From NCBI GenBank assembly GCA_963556195.1, contig OY744529.1, forward strand, positions 59,227,580-59,291,579: a stretch of 64,000 nucleotides of DNA. Reading direction: 5' to 3'. The stretch comes from Sepiola atlantica. Taxonomy: Eukaryota > Mollusca > Cephalopoda > Sepiida > Sepiolidae. Within the stretch, counting starts at the first letter, position 1. Each line of letters starts with the position of its first letter. This document shows, one piece after another, positions 45,755 to 57,913 of this stretch. The position numbers were made by a program, and so were the translations under genes. Below the pieces are notes generated by a model, which worked only from the letters and a program-made list of their open reading frames with translations, made no database searches and was not told where the DNA came from.

Positions 45755-46455
45755 GAGTTCAAAGAATCAAAGGAACGTTCCAAGTGAAAGACGGTGTTTT
45801 ATTTGTAAGAAGTAATTGAGTATCCATGTTCATTTCGGCTGTTTTTGTAGTAGGGGTGAGTTTTGTGTCTCTTCCGACGTCGGGTTCACCAAATTTTGGC
45901 AAGGTATAAATTATCGATCTTGTATGTTGTATATTGGATTTGAAATAGACGTCGATATAGTAATTTAGTATAGACAACGAAAATAAAGTTAGGTAAAAGA
46001 ATGCAAAGTTCAAAGTGTCTTAGAACGTTCTGGAGAAAGATAAGCGTTTTGTCTGTAAGGATAAATTGAGTACACATGTTCATTTCGGCTGTCGCATGTG
46101 CATTTAAATGCATGTAAATGTGGGATAGGCATTAAGATGCATGTGAATATTAGCGTGTCTGTTTTGTTAGTGAGAGAGTGCGTGTTCGAATCTGTGCATG
46201 AGTTCGTTTAGCAGTGTGTATATGCTGTTGCTATGTTTAGTAGTTCGAATGTGTCGCTTGTCATGTGTGTGGTACTTGCTGAAGGCCTTGAAAGACTCCA
46301 AAGAGCCTTGCCAGAATGTGGCGTATGCACATGTGTTTTCTCTGAAAGAAAAGGAAAAAAGAGAAAGAAAGCTGTGTTTTTGGTTTTTATAGTACACACT
46401 GGAATTCGGAGTGAATATCCTTGCTTCTCTGATTGTTTAAAAGAAACTGCTTAGA
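45755..46455. repeat. Dispersed repeat, copy A
   Basis: Two internal diverged copies of a block ending CCATGTTCATTTCGGCTGT (about 45760-45845 and 46005-46090), then a block with GAAAGAAAAGGAAAAAAGAG and TTTTATAGTACACACTGGAATTC. The same order is seen at 56990-57550, so it is a repeat family, possibly a solo LTR. Confidence 0.6.
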
Positions 46456-46689
46456 ATTTGTTGATTTTTATGATAGGAAACTATCTTATGCATTCCTTCA
46501 ACAGCCCAGAAAATCAAATAATTTTTTTAAATTGCAAAGAATACTTAAATCAACTCCTTTTATAAATCTGTGTTTGCTTGTCTCTGACTCAGGTTAATAT
46601 TAAAAGGTTGTGGATAATAAGCATGAGGTTTTGAGTTCGGCACTTCAAATATTTTCTCAGACAAATTTATATTCACATTTAATTTATAG
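46456..46689. other. Spacer
   Basis: Nothing recognised. Confidence 0.4.
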
Positions 46690-46835
46690 TGGGGGGTGAC
46701 ACTAGTGAAGTGGATACCGGTGCAGACTGACAACTTGACGTGCTGGGTTCCATAGCATCACTTTCACAATTGATGTGAGAAACCTTAATGTGGTCATTCC
46801 TGTGAGTATCCGATTCTAAAAGGAATTGGAGAAAC
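46690..46835 (+). mobile_element. tRNA-derived SINE, same family as 55020
   Basis: AGTGAAGTGGATACCGGTGC is A-box-like; the following body has ATGTGAGAAACCTTAATGTG and CCTGTGAGTATCCGATTCTA, matching 55125-55175. Confidence 0.6.
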
Positions 46836-47149
46836 CAATGCCAACAACAAAATCAAGCAGATTCAAAAAGTTGTAATGTGCTGAGTCATACAGATCCCAT
46901 TTTTACCTAAGTTCTTTGGTCCAGATAGTCAATAAATAGGACTTATCGTCTATGAGTGTGTCACTGTTGTTCACACAGTTTGAAAACTTGCAAACAAACT
47001 GTGATGGCGGTTGTGTAAAAATATTCATAAACAACCTAACAACAAGAGTGTCCCTTTTTAGGGAGCTGGATTTTCCTTACATTAAAAACTGATCTTGTGA
47101 CTAATTGTCCTCGTGGGGGAGGGGCAAGTAAATAGAAACGTAACAACAA

Positions 47150-47216
<67 letters not shown>

Positions 47217-47226
47217 CGACGACGAC

Positions 47227-47274
<48 letters not shown>
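47150..47274. repeat. (GAT)n microsatellite with a GAC interruption
   Basis: About 41 units, with (GAC)4-5 at about 47215-47227. The poly-Ser and poly-Asp ORFs over it are artefacts. Confidence 0.96.
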
Positions 47275-47275
<1 letters not shown>

Positions 47276-48290
47276 CCACTTCTGGAAACGATGTTGGAAA
47301 TCTTTAACTAATGCTACCTTTAATTAGATGTTCTCAACAGTTTCAGAATGGTGACTATAGAAGTAGGCTTAGATTTGGGGGAACAAGGAATATTACACAC
47401 ATACTCAGATTAGATGAGTAAAGAGACAACAATCCCAAACTCATCCGTCCAGAAAGTAATGAGACTTATTACATTATACATTTGACCAAATACGCTTGTG
47501 ATAATCTAAGATCATTACTCAGCTGAACATGAATTCTAAGAGGTAAATATGATGTGAATATTTACACACATATTCAAGGTCAATGTTGCTCAATTAATTG
47601 CTATTTAATAGCTAACATATGTACACTACAAGAGAGAGTATTCTTAATAGTTCCTGCAAAAGACATCTAGGCTAATCTCTTCATCACAGATTGCTGGAGT
47701 TGTTTTTGCACCTACCACCATGTAAGTTTAAATATATGTGTTCATTTTCAAAACAAAAAATAGTAAACCACCAGTTTTACTTAATGGATTTTCTAAATCT
47801 ATTATATCGATTACCATATATGTAATTTGTGTATAAATTGTCACTCACCAGATGAGCAAATCCAATGAAAATGAATCACATATTTTGTCACCGTGAAATT
47901 TCCTTAAAGTCAATTCATTTGGTCATATTTTTTCATATTTTATAAGCATCATCATAATTGATATTTTTTAGCACAAATGACACAAATGATGAAAAAATAT
48001 ATACATGCTAGATGATATTTATGCATTAAATCGTGGTCGTTAATTTGACGACCAGCAGAGATATATATTTTCTTTTTTGTGCAATTTTATTAAATGCTCA
48101 GTGACACATAGAATTATGGCAGGAAGATTTGGAAATTTATTCATGTTTAGATTTGTTTTGTTTTTGTAAATTGAGAGACATTAACGATTTAGGAGCTGGA
48201 CATTTTTTCATATCATAGTTTGATATATCTGCTATATTAAAAATGATAATAGCAGTTTAACGATTGATGATGAACACTCTTCATCGTCAT
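47275..48290. other. AT-rich spacer
   Basis: No supported gene. Confidence 0.45.
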
Positions 48291-48650
48291 AATCATCATA
48301 ATCAGCATCATCATCATCATCATCATCATCGGTTTAACGTCCATTTTACATGCTGGTCTGCGTTGGACAGCTTTTAGAAATTGACTTCCAAACTAACCTA
48401 TCTCTGGCCAGGTCTTTATTTATGCCTCTTTCTCTCAAGTCCATTCTTACCACTACCTCCCATGGTTTCCGTGGCCTTCCCCTGTGAACTGAACCTTATA
48501 CCTCAACGGTTCTACATCTACTCATCCAAGAACTCTCATCCATTCTTTCAACATGACCATACCATCTAAGTCTCCTGTTCTGAACATATCTTACTATTCC
48601 CAGATTTAATCTTCCTCTGAGATCATCAGATCTCAGTCTATCTTAAGACT
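48291..48650 (-). pseudogene. RTE-like LINE C terminus and (GAT)n tail, second copy
   Basis: The minus strand reads RRLRWYGHVERMDES, VHRGRPRKPWEVVV and GINKDLARDRLVWKSI, the same C-terminal order as at 40.3-40.7 kb, then a tail containing CAGCATGTAAAATGGACG and (GAT)n at 48305-48331. Strongly 5'-truncated; about 110 residues are left, in a partly broken frame. Confidence 0.82.
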
Positions 48651-48659
48651 TACATTACA

Positions 48660-48930
48660 CATCTATCTTTTTCGATAAATATGTTGCGGAATTTTTTCGA
48701 TGAGTATTGATAATTTGTATTATTTGGACTACCACTCTTATCTTGGTTTTTATTTTCACAATGCTTCGGCCGATGTAACCTCTGACCTTTTTCAGGTGCA
48801 TCTTTTTGAACTTGGGAGTCTTTCTGTAGTAAGGATTGAATCTCCAATACATGGACCCGTGGCGCAACGATTAAAGGCGTTGATTAACAAGCAGTTCTAA
48901 GTGATAGTGTTCTGGAGGTTAACGATTCTA
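48660..48930. mobile_element. SINE-like remnant
   Basis: The stretch CTTGGTTTTTATTTTCACAA...GATGTAACCTCTGACC (about 48740-48790) recurs at 58775-58822. A tRNA-like head with GTGGCGCAACGATTAAAGG and a B-box-like GGTTAACGATTC is at 48857-48928. Whether both belong to one element is unclear. Confidence 0.5.
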
Positions 48931-49047
48931 TCCTTACTACAGACAATAATAACTAATAATTCATCCTTTTATCTATTCATGGCTGACAGAAAGAGAATAA
49001 TCTACGCCCATGGATTAAATAAAGACAGCATAATTACTAGGCGCTTT

Positions 49048-49260
49048 CTGTTAGATCACCGAAGTTAAGCGATGTTGAGCCTGGACAGTACAAGATGAGT
49101 GACCTTTTGGAAATACTAGGCGCTATATGTCATCTCCCCTAACTGGGATATACATGCTGACTGGTGACCGCATGTGAATTTGTATTGCCCACAAATTTCC
49201 ACTTTCAGTGGAAGGGAGAATGCCCAACGCTGGGCGAACACCACAAAGAAGTGGTATTCG
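49048..49260 (+). mobile_element. 5S rRNA-derived SINE, copy 1
   Basis: 49048-49129 follows the 3' two thirds of animal 5S rRNA, including the internal promoter: GATCACCGAAGTTAAGC corresponds to GATCTCGGAAGCTAAGC, TGAGCCTGGACAGTAC to CGGGCCTGGTTAGTAC, GATGAGTGACC to GATGGGAGACC, and the end AATACTAGGCGCT to AATACCGGGTGCT. The first part of 5S is absent and a non-5S body follows, so it is a SINE, not a 5S gene. Confidence 0.82.
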
Positions 49261-49436
49261 ATCTACATGACAACATTTTCAAATTTATCTGAATAAAAAC
49301 AACATTTAATGTTTTATGTAATTTTACTAAATTAAATAATGTATTTGTTTTGAAAATTAAATTAAATTAATGAAAGTGCTTTAATGTAAATATGCAAATT
49401 TAACTATCAGCAAATATGATGAACCAACATTATTAG

Positions 49437-49814
49437 TTCCGCCAAGGTGGAGGTTATGTTTTCGGTCGAGTTTGTCACTATGTTTGTGTACGGCTTAGTG
49501 TCTACATCGCTTAACCAATCGTCACCAAACGTGGTCAAAATATCGGTCATGGTTTAACTTAGAACCAATTTAATTTTAGGATTTTTAGGTCAAGGTCAAG
49601 GTCACAGAAAAGGAGAAAGTCATAAGTTTTGCAATAACTTCGTTTCTGTTTATCATAGAAATTCGATTTTTTTCAAAGTTGATCTATGGATTTGATGTTC
49701 TTTGATAACAATTACCGCCATGCAAAAGATCAGATGAATATAAACTTTGGGAATACTTCATACAATATGGAGAAGTAAGGTCCAGTTAAGACTTACATTG
49801 TCAGGCAGAGGTAT
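49437..49814 (-). mobile_element. MITE-like DNA element, copy 2
   Basis: Reverse orientation of the element at 16814: starts TTCCGCCAAGGTGGAGGTTATG and ends CATTGTCAGGCAGAGGTAT. Shorter by about 140 bp. Confidence 0.75.
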
Positions 49815-50440
49815 GACTTATGTTCTTGTTTCATATATTTTTGCCTTACACTACAAGAATTTTATTTATGTAAATCGGACTTTTTTGGTTAGAAAAAGTT
49901 TAAATAACCTATACGTTGGTACGTTTCTCCCGCTTTCCTAACATTAACCAAGTCTAAGCATACTAAACTAGCAACAAATGGCATATATGTATTTACACTC
50001 GATTTTTTTCAGAAAGTTTTTCTTTTCATTTCTTATTTCTTCATGGTTTCTTCTCATCACTCATTGCTTGATTTCCTATGTTTCCAACACATTTACTGAT
50101 GCCTGTTACTTATGTAACTGTATATTTTATATCCCATACCCATATACCTTTATTGTTGCTGTTGGTTTAACATCATTAAATTTGGTTAGTATTCAGGAGG
50201 GATGGAGAAATTTATAGATTATCTGGGCAATTCCAGGCTATAATAGTTTTATTTACATAAGTAAATAGTTGTAGGGGTCAGATAATAAAAACAATATCAT
50301 ATATATATATATATAGTAATCCTTCTTATGATTGCACATCTTATACTGTAAATTTGGTGTTTCTGTCTATCTATTTGTTTGTTTGACGATGCAATTGTAA
50401 ACAAAGTCCTATACCAAGATGAGGAATCAATTGATGGTAT
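49815..50440. other. Spacer
   Basis: The ORFs at 49747-49941 and 49978-50217 are hydrophobic but unsupported. Confidence 0.4.
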
Positions 50441-52750
50441 TTATTTTGTAGTAGGGGTAGGGTTTACAATGTTTTAATTTATTTTTAATTTATTTATTTT
50501 GTAGTAGGGGTAGGGTTTACAATGTTTTAATTTATTTTTAATTTATTTATTTTGTAGTAGGGGAAGGGTTTACAATGTTTTAATTTATTTTTAATTTATT
50601 TATTTTGTAGTAGGGGTAGGGTTTACAATGTTTTAATTTATTTTTAATTTATTTATTTTGTAGTAGGGGTAGGGTTTACAATGTTTTAATTTATTTTTAA
50701 TTTATTTATTTTGTAGTAGGGGAAGGGTTTACAATGTTTTAATTTATTTTTAATTTATTTATTTTGTAGTAGGGGTAGGGTTTACAATGTTTTAATTTAT
50801 TTTTAATTTATTTATTTTGTAGTAGGGGTAGGGTTTACAATGTTTTAATTTATTTTTAATTTATTTATTTTGTAGTAGGGGAAGGGTTTACAATGTTTTA
50901 ATTTATTTTTAATTTATTTATTTTGTAGTAGGGGAAGGGTTTACAATGTTTTAATTTATTTTTAATTTATTTATTTTGTAGTAGGGGTAGGGTTTACAAT
51001 GTTTTAATTTATTTTTAATTTATTTATTTTGTAGTAGGGGTAGGGTTTACAATGTTTTAATTTATTTTTAATTTATTTATTTTGTAGTAGGGGTAGGGTT
51101 TACAATGTTTTAATTTATTTTTAATTTATTTATTTTGTAGTAGGGGTAGGGTTTACAATGTTTTAATTTATTTTTAATTTATTTATTTTGTAGTAGGGGT
51201 AGGGTTTACAATGTTTTAATTTATTTTTAATTTATTTATTTTGTAGTAGGGGTAGGGTTTACAATGTTTTAATTTATTTTTAATTTATTTATTTTGTAGT
51301 AGGGGAAGGGTTTACAATGTTTTAATTTATTTTTAATTTATTTATTTTGTAGTAGGGGAAGGGTTTACAATGTTTTAATTTATTTTTAATTTATTTATTT
51401 TGTAGTAGGGGTAGGGTTTACAATGTTTTAATTTATTTTTAATTTATTTATTTTGTAGTAGGGGTAGGGTTTACAATGTTTTAATTTATTTTTAATTTAT
51501 TTATTTTGTAGTAGGGGTAGGGTTTACAATGTTTTAATTTATTTTTAATTTATTTATTTTGTAGTAGGGGTAGGGTTTACAATGTTTTAATTTATTTTTA
51601 ATTTATTTATTTTGTAGTAGGGGTAGGGTTTACAATGTTTTAATTTATTTTTAATTTATTTATTTTGTAGTAGGGGTAGGGTTTACAATGTTTTAATTTA
51701 TTTTTAATTTATTTATTTTGTAGTAGGGGAAGGGTTTACAATGTTTTAATTTATTTTTAATTTATTTATTTTGTAGTAGGGGTAGGGTTTACAATGTTTT
51801 AATTTATTTTTAATTTATTTATTTTGTAGTAGGGGTAGGGTTTACAATGTTTTAATTTATTTTTAATTTATTTATTTTGTAGTAGGGGTAGGGTTTACAA
51901 TGTTTTAATTTATTTTTAATTTATTTATTTTGTAGTAGGGGTAGGGTTTACAATGTTTTAATTTATTTTTAATTTATTTATTTTGTAGTAGGGGTAGGGT
52001 TTACAATGTTTTAATTTATTTTTAATTTATTTATTTTGTAGTAGGGGTAGGGTTTACAATGTTTTAATTTATTTTTAATTTATTTATTTTGTAGTAGGGG
52101 TAGGGTTTACAATGTTTTAATTTATTTTTAATTTATTTATTTTGTAGTAGGGGTAGGGTTTACAATGTTTTAATTTATTTTTAATTTATTTATTTTGTAG
52201 TAGGGGTAGGGTTTACAATGTTTTAATTTATTTTTAATTTATTTATTTTGTAGTAGGGGTAGGGTTTACAATGTTTTAATTTATTTTTAATTTATTTATT
52301 TTGTAGTAGGGGTAGGGTTTACAATGTTTTAATTTATTTTTAATTTATTTATTTTGTAGTAGGGGTAGGGTTTACAATGTTTTAATTTATTTTTAATTTA
52401 TTTATTTTGTAGTAGGGGTAGGGTTTACAATGTTTTAATTTATTTTTAATTTATTTATTTTGTAGTAGGGGTAGGGTTTACAATGTTTTAATCTATTTTT
52501 AATTTATTTATTTTGTAGTAGGGGTAGGGTTTACAATGTTTTAATTTATTTTTAATTTGTTTATTTTGTAGTAGGGGTAGGGTTTACAATGTTTTAATTT
52601 ATTTTTAATTTATTTATTTTGTAGTAGGGGTAGGGTTTACAATGTTTTAATTTATTTTTAATTTATTTATTTTGTAGTAGGGGTAGGGTTTACAATGTTT
52701 TAATTTATTTTTAATTTATTTATTTTGTAGTAGGGGTAGGGTTTACAATG
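50441..52750. repeat. 53-bp satellite, about 44 copies
   Basis: Unit GTAGTAGGGGTAGGGTTTAC followed by AATGTTTTAATTTATTTTTA and ATTTATTTATTTT, repeated every 53 bp from 50448 to 52727 with very few differences. A T-to-A variant (GGGGAAGGG) marks copies 3, 6, 9, 10, 17, 18 and 25. The last copy is broken by GATATCGTGGAGTCTGCG. Confidence 0.97.
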
Positions 52751-52799
52751 ATATCGTGGAGTCTGCGTTCGTGATGGAGACAATGTTTTAATTTATTTT

Positions 52800-53094
52800 T
52801 TTGAAAATTAAAAATTATACAAATAAAAAATAATGAAAGCGGTAATATAGGATTCAGGGCTGGGAGCAGGAGTAAACAGGGGTCCTCATTCATTTTCAGG
52901 CATTGCTAGTTGTTTAATACCAGTTTTTAAGACCTAATCGAACTTAAAATGATCTAAAGAATTTTCATGCATTAAAAAGTACTTTTGTTCACCTCAAACA
53001 AAGCATATTGCCACTGAAGAGTAATGGCTACTGTGATAGGGATTAGATTCATAGGGGTGAACAATATGGGTGGGGAGTTGGACAACAAGATTTT
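52800..53094. other. Spacer
   Basis: No recognised feature. Confidence 0.4.
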
Positions 53095-53430
53095 TGTTCA
53101 CATTACATTTAAATTTCCACATGTTAGTACAGTCGGGAAAACAGAGAGCACGGAGGGAATTCCAAAGGCAAGCAGTTCGAGGAAAGAGCTCTTAGAGTAG
53201 AAACTCTACCGGCATCTAGGGACCTCTACAGAGAAGGGTGGGATTTTTCTGCCATTCGGGTAGGGTTGAAGGATCTACATTTAGAAGGTACAAGCACAGC
53301 AAGTTCATCCAAGTACATTCTTTGGAAGTACTTGTAAAACAAGCACAGAGATACGACAGGGGCTTGAGTTTGGCAACCAGTGCGAGACATATTAAGTTAG
53401 AAATTCTTTTTTGCACCCTGTTCATAAGGG
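53095..53430 (-). pseudogene. CR1/Jockey-like LINE C-terminal fragment
   Basis: The minus strand reads MNRVQKRISNLICL, LKPLSYLCAC and LYLLNVDPSTLPEW, a degenerate form of the VQKR...LSHRR...FY...C-terminal region of LINE polyproteins seen at 30053-30295. The fragment at 20950-21200 is a second copy of the same region. Confidence 0.68.
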
Positions 53431-53509
53431 AGAGGCTAGTGATTGTTGCACAAGCTCAGATGTGGCAACAATATGCCATTGTCACTGATGATTTAGTATT
53501 ATTGGTCTG

Positions 53510-53775
53510 TTTTTTTTTTTTACCTCTTTCCCAATGCAGGAAGATGTGGCACAAGGCCGAAAAAAAACCTCAGTTCTCAGAGGAAGCACTTTTTCTATAA
53601 TAATAACCATGAACAGACTCATCGTCAATCCTCGGTAGGGGTGCCTCAGGCGATTGGCATATAAATCAACCCCTCCTAAACGACAAGAGACAATGCCTGG
53701 GAGAGTTCAACTTCTAGGATTAAGCCATGCTATACCTCACCCCGACAGAAGCAGCCACTGGTCTGTCAGATGGAT
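53510..53775 (-). mobile_element. SINE, diverged relative of the one at 23891
   Basis: On the minus strand it ends GGCCTTGTGCCACAT (53544-53558), CTTCCTGCATTGGGAAAGAGG and an A12 tail (53510-53521). Upstream, blocks such as TGCCTGGGAGAG and CTCACCCCGACAG correspond to the other SINE. Confidence 0.7.
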
Positions 53776-55020
53776 TAGCAAAGACGCATCCTTTAACTGA
53801 TATGAAAAGCTGTGGAGTGGACTCGTGTTCAGAAGAGATAGAAAAAGGGACATTTCTTAGGTCATTCTGTAACTAAAGAAATGATTTCCAGAGATAAATA
53901 TTTATTTGTTTGCATTAATTATCTACTTTCTACATTGACATCTATTAATAATGGAGATTATGTATCTGTTTGTCTGTCTGAAGCTAAAACTATATTAGTA
54001 ATCTTGATCACTCTCTTTTTATATCTACTTATCAGCTCCTATATATTCCCATTCCAAAACTTTCCCAAACATCCCGCGTCTTTTAAATTTACATAATTAA
54101 TTTGTTTTAAAGCTTCTGGTATATAATCATTTCTTTAGTTGAAAAAAATTGGACCGTTTGCATTTTGCATTTGAACTCTTCGAATACATATCATGCTGAT
54201 GTAGCTTCGACAAAAGAAGGAATATATAAAATTAGCAGGAACCGTACCCGGCCTTTCCCAGGAAAATTGAGGACACCAAGAATCACAACTTTCAGACGTA
54301 AATTGACATAAAATGTCTGGAAAGATTATTTTCACCCAAAATGTTAATTTTCTATCCATGATATAAAATATATGCATAAATAGAACTATGTATAATAAAA
54401 TGAAACAATAAGAACGAATAGTGAATTAATGAGATGTCCTTCTACCAAGCAATATGTAAATTAGTTAATTTTACGACGTCAATTGCATACACATGATCAT
54501 TATATTAGAAAGTTTGCATTCTTCTATTTTGAATATGAATTTAGCAGTCCAATAAATAACCCAACTTTATAAATAGAAATATTTAATAAATGAATGTTAG
54601 TAGAGAGCGTGCCTTTATATTTTCATGCCAAAGATTCCAGCAAACAAAGATTTGTTTTTAAATTGATTAAAAAGAAAATAACATAAGAAGATATAAGTAG
54701 AGAATTTCACCGAAATAATGTTTTGCTAAATAAGCATGTTTTGAATTTGTAACGAAATTCCTCAGTATGAAACGAAAGTTTTAGTTTTTTTCTACAAAAA
54801 CTGGTGGAATAATTGAAAGAACAGATTTGCCCCAAGGAACAATTTAAAAAATTGAGAAACCTAAATAAAAACAAGAACATTTGTAAGAGATAGTAGAGTT
54901 CCATGCTGAACTACTTTTATGAAAGTCTCTTGGCAGTTATTATCAGAGGAATAAATCTGCAAGGAATAATCCAGGCATGGGCTACCTTTTTTTCAGAAGT
55001 AGCCACGCGAGACATAGATC
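53776..55020. other. AT-rich spacer
   Basis: No supported gene. Confidence 0.45.
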
Positions 55021-55024
55021 ATCA

Positions 55025-55180
55025 TCAGACAGGAGATGGCGGTGGTACAGTGGGTACTGATACGGACTGTAGGCTCGACACATTATGTTCGAGTTCAGTC
55101 AGAGATATTGCTCCACTTTCACTATAGGATGTTGACAACCTTCACTTGGTTCTTCCTGTGAGTGTCCGATTCTATTTTAG
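55025..55180 (+). mobile_element. tRNA-derived SINE
   Basis: A box GGCGGTGGTACAGTGGGTAC (about 55038-55057) and B box GTTCGAGTTC (about 55087). The body matches 46760-46830, with CCTGTGAGTGTCCGATTCTA. Confidence 0.68.
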
Positions 55181-56374
55181 AGAAACCACAAAGCAAATAT
55201 CAGTACCTGAATGAAACTCATTTAAATGGGAGTTCTTTTTATCACACGGCACTAAAGGAATGAAGATCAATTTTTTGTTGAAACCATTTTCACTACAGAA
55301 AACGATTAGAAACAGAAAAACGTTAACTGTTGCTAAAAAGATAATTTCTATCTAAAAAAAATCAGTCTTTCTCTACTCTATCGGTCTTTCCATGGTAAGT
55401 GCTCAACTGAGTTCCAATCTTTTTTTCTCTCCCGTAAAATTTTCTCAGCACGAACTCGTCTTTCTATCACCATTTCAAAGAACTCTTTTCTTCCTCTGCG
55501 TACCTAAAATCAAATGAACCTTCCATGAACAGAGTTTCTTTCCAAGAACTTCTCACTTGTAGAACACGGTTATTTTCTAGTCCAATATCAACAAATATCT
55601 GTCGAATTAATCAAACATTGTTCTCAATTCTCTCATGGTACTGTTCCATCATTCAACTGACAATCTCATTAATCCTTATCCTCGATTGGCTTTTGGCCTT
55701 GTAAAGTAGTGAACCATTAGTATAACAACAATAAAATAAACTGTTGGTAGAATATTATCACTGATATCAATATGATTAACATACGTTACTGCTATAATAC
55801 ATTATGCAATAATTAAAAAAAGAAAAATGACTATTTCAAATATCCACATATTCAATATGAATATAATCAGTGTATTGAAGAAGACATTGAATATATAAGC
55901 AAGGCAGGAGAAGTCTGCTGGGGTGGCGGGAAGGGCTCCATGGAAGGGATGGTTTAAGTAAGACTTTGGAGGCCTCCTTAGGTTTAGTTTCTCTTCTCTT
56001 ACTAAAATATTGCCCCTCTCCCCAATAGATAGAGTTACGTTTTACAGTAACTAAATATTGCAATAAAAACGTATGCATTAATTTGACCAAAACTGAAATT
56101 CTGTCAAAAATGTTGCTGGAAAAAATATGTCAATTTTGACATTAACAGCATATTAAAAATATTAGAATCATTTTAGATATTTTAAACTATATTTACTTAA
56201 ACTTAAATTATTTCATGTAAAAATAACAAGATATGAAGCCATTTTTTTAAGGAGGTCATTGTACAATCTCAAAGTCATATTATTTCAATTTTGATACTTT
56301 TTATTAAAAGATATAATGGAGAAGTGATGAAATACCTATTGTGTTTATTTATTTTTTTATTTGTAACTCTAATA
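55181..56374. other. AT-rich spacer
   Basis: No supported gene or repeat. Confidence 0.45.
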
Positions 56375-56976
56375 TCTATATAGTAATACGACAGCGTGTG
56401 TGTTCGTGTGTCACACTTACATCAAAAGCTCTGCGCATGCGTGCCGACCTAGATTGGGTAAAGCATTCCAGTTACATAATTTTCATAATACTTTTTGAGT
56501 ATTTCCCTTTAGTGTAACGGTTAGCCATGTAGGATTTTGACATCGGCCCAACTGGCATAGTTCGATCCTAACCAACCTGTAATATTTTTTTTTCTACATC
56601 GAAGGGAGGGGAGGGATTTAGGGAGGGTGCGACCGGGAAGACACATATTAATACGATAGCGTGTGTGTGTTATTTTGTGTGTCACGTTTACATCAAAAGC
56701 AACGACCTTCCGAATCTTTGTATGCTACTCATGAATTGGAGCCAAATTTAATTTAATCTAAAGCATTTACAAAGTAAGGTTTAGTTGTCGAAATGTTACC
56801 TTCACTAGAAAAATTGTATCTAAAGAAGTTTTGTAAATTGTTTTATGTATTGTTCACTTTTAAAAATAAATATACAAGTCAAATCTTATCCTATTTTATT
56901 CAGACATGTATAGGTTAGGAACAAGATAATTAGTATTGAAAACATCATTTCGTGTAATTTACGCAGGTCCCGCTAG
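56375..56976 (+). mobile_element. Non-autonomous Helitron-like element
   Basis: Starts TCTATATAGTAATACGACAG after an A and ends CCCGCTAG before a T, which fits the Helitron rule (5' TC, 3' CTRR, A|T target). The 5' block recurs inside it at about 56649 (TTAATACGATAGCGTGTGTG). A tRNA-like head (A box 56509-56526, B box 56559-56569) lies between. The 3' hairpin is weak. Confidence 0.5.
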
Positions 56977-56989
56977 TATTAATTATTTT

Positions 56990-57550
56990 CTTTATATAAT
57001 ATTAGTGAAATCTTGTTGAATTTTAAGTCTATCTATGCATAAATAAACTTGATAAGACAACCAAAAGTAAAATGATAGTAGATAATGAGAGTTTAGAGTG
57101 TCCAAGAACGTTCTAGGTGAAGAAAGAGTTTTTTCTGTAAAAAGTTGAGTAGCCATGTTTGTTTCGGTTAGCGCCATGCGAGTTTGCATATGACAGTGTG
57201 TATAAATTGAGTAGGCATGGAAGTGTGTGTGTATATTAGCTTGCTTCTGTTTTGTTAGTGAGAGAATGTATGTGTTGTCCCTGTGTCTACAGTAGTTTGT
57301 GAATGTCTGTCATCATGTGTCTGCTACTTGCTTAGGGGCTTCGGCCCCAAAGGCCTGGGCTGGATTTGTGACGTATGTACATGTGTCGAGTTTGAAAGGA
57401 AAAAATGCAAAAAGGGAGGAATAAAGGTATGTGTTTGGGTTGTTATAGTGCATGCGAAATTCGAAAGTGAATATTCTCGTGCTTGTGGTTGGTTGAAAGA
57501 AATTGCTGATTTGAGCTTTGTCCAATCGAGAGTCGATACTTAAAAACAGC
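56990..57550. repeat. Dispersed repeat, copy B
   Basis: Relative of 45755-46455: AAGAACGTTCTAGGTGAAG...CATGTTTGTTTCGG, then GTTAGTGAGAGAATG and the GAAAGGAAAAAATGC block. Confidence 0.6.
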
Positions 57551-57840
57551 ATTCGCTGCTACTGCTACTTACGATAAACTATGTTTCAAGTGAGTATTTA
57601 CTATGATGTTTGACCTCAAAACTATTTTGTTATGAAATACAGTATAATTGAAAGTAAAACAGAGCTTGCATATATATTGTTAATGAATATTAGTGATGAT
57701 CTTCAAACCTGGATGTAATATAAGTAAGCACTGATAGTAAATAGAATCTAAAATTTTACATCCTTTACATTTCTGTATGTAGTTTTATTGGAGTAAATAT
57801 TAACCTTTATTTTTCCTGCATGGAGAATTCGTCCTGTGTA

Positions 57841-57913
57841 GGACATGAAGCGACGTTGAGCCTGGTCAGTACTAGATTGGTGACCATTTGGGAATACCAG
57901 GTACTGTATGTGG
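57841..57913 (+). mobile_element. 5S rRNA-derived SINE, copy 2
   Basis: GAAGCGACGTTGAGCCTGG, TCAGTACTAGATTGGTGACC and GGGAATACCAGGTACTGTA follow the 5S rRNA 3' half. Shorter than copy 1 at its 5' side; the sequence after it is not clearly shared. Confidence 0.78.

Noticed and set aside
47082..47307. Poly-Ser and poly-Asp ORFs
   Set aside because: Direct translation of the (GAT)n microsatellite on both strands.
49048..49129. Candidate 5S rRNA gene
   Set aside because: The 5' third of 5S is missing, many bases differ, and a non-5S body continues without a T-run terminator.
50448..52750. Interstitial telomere
   Set aside because: TAGGGTTTA occurs once per 53-bp unit rather than in tandem, so it is a satellite that happens to contain the motif.
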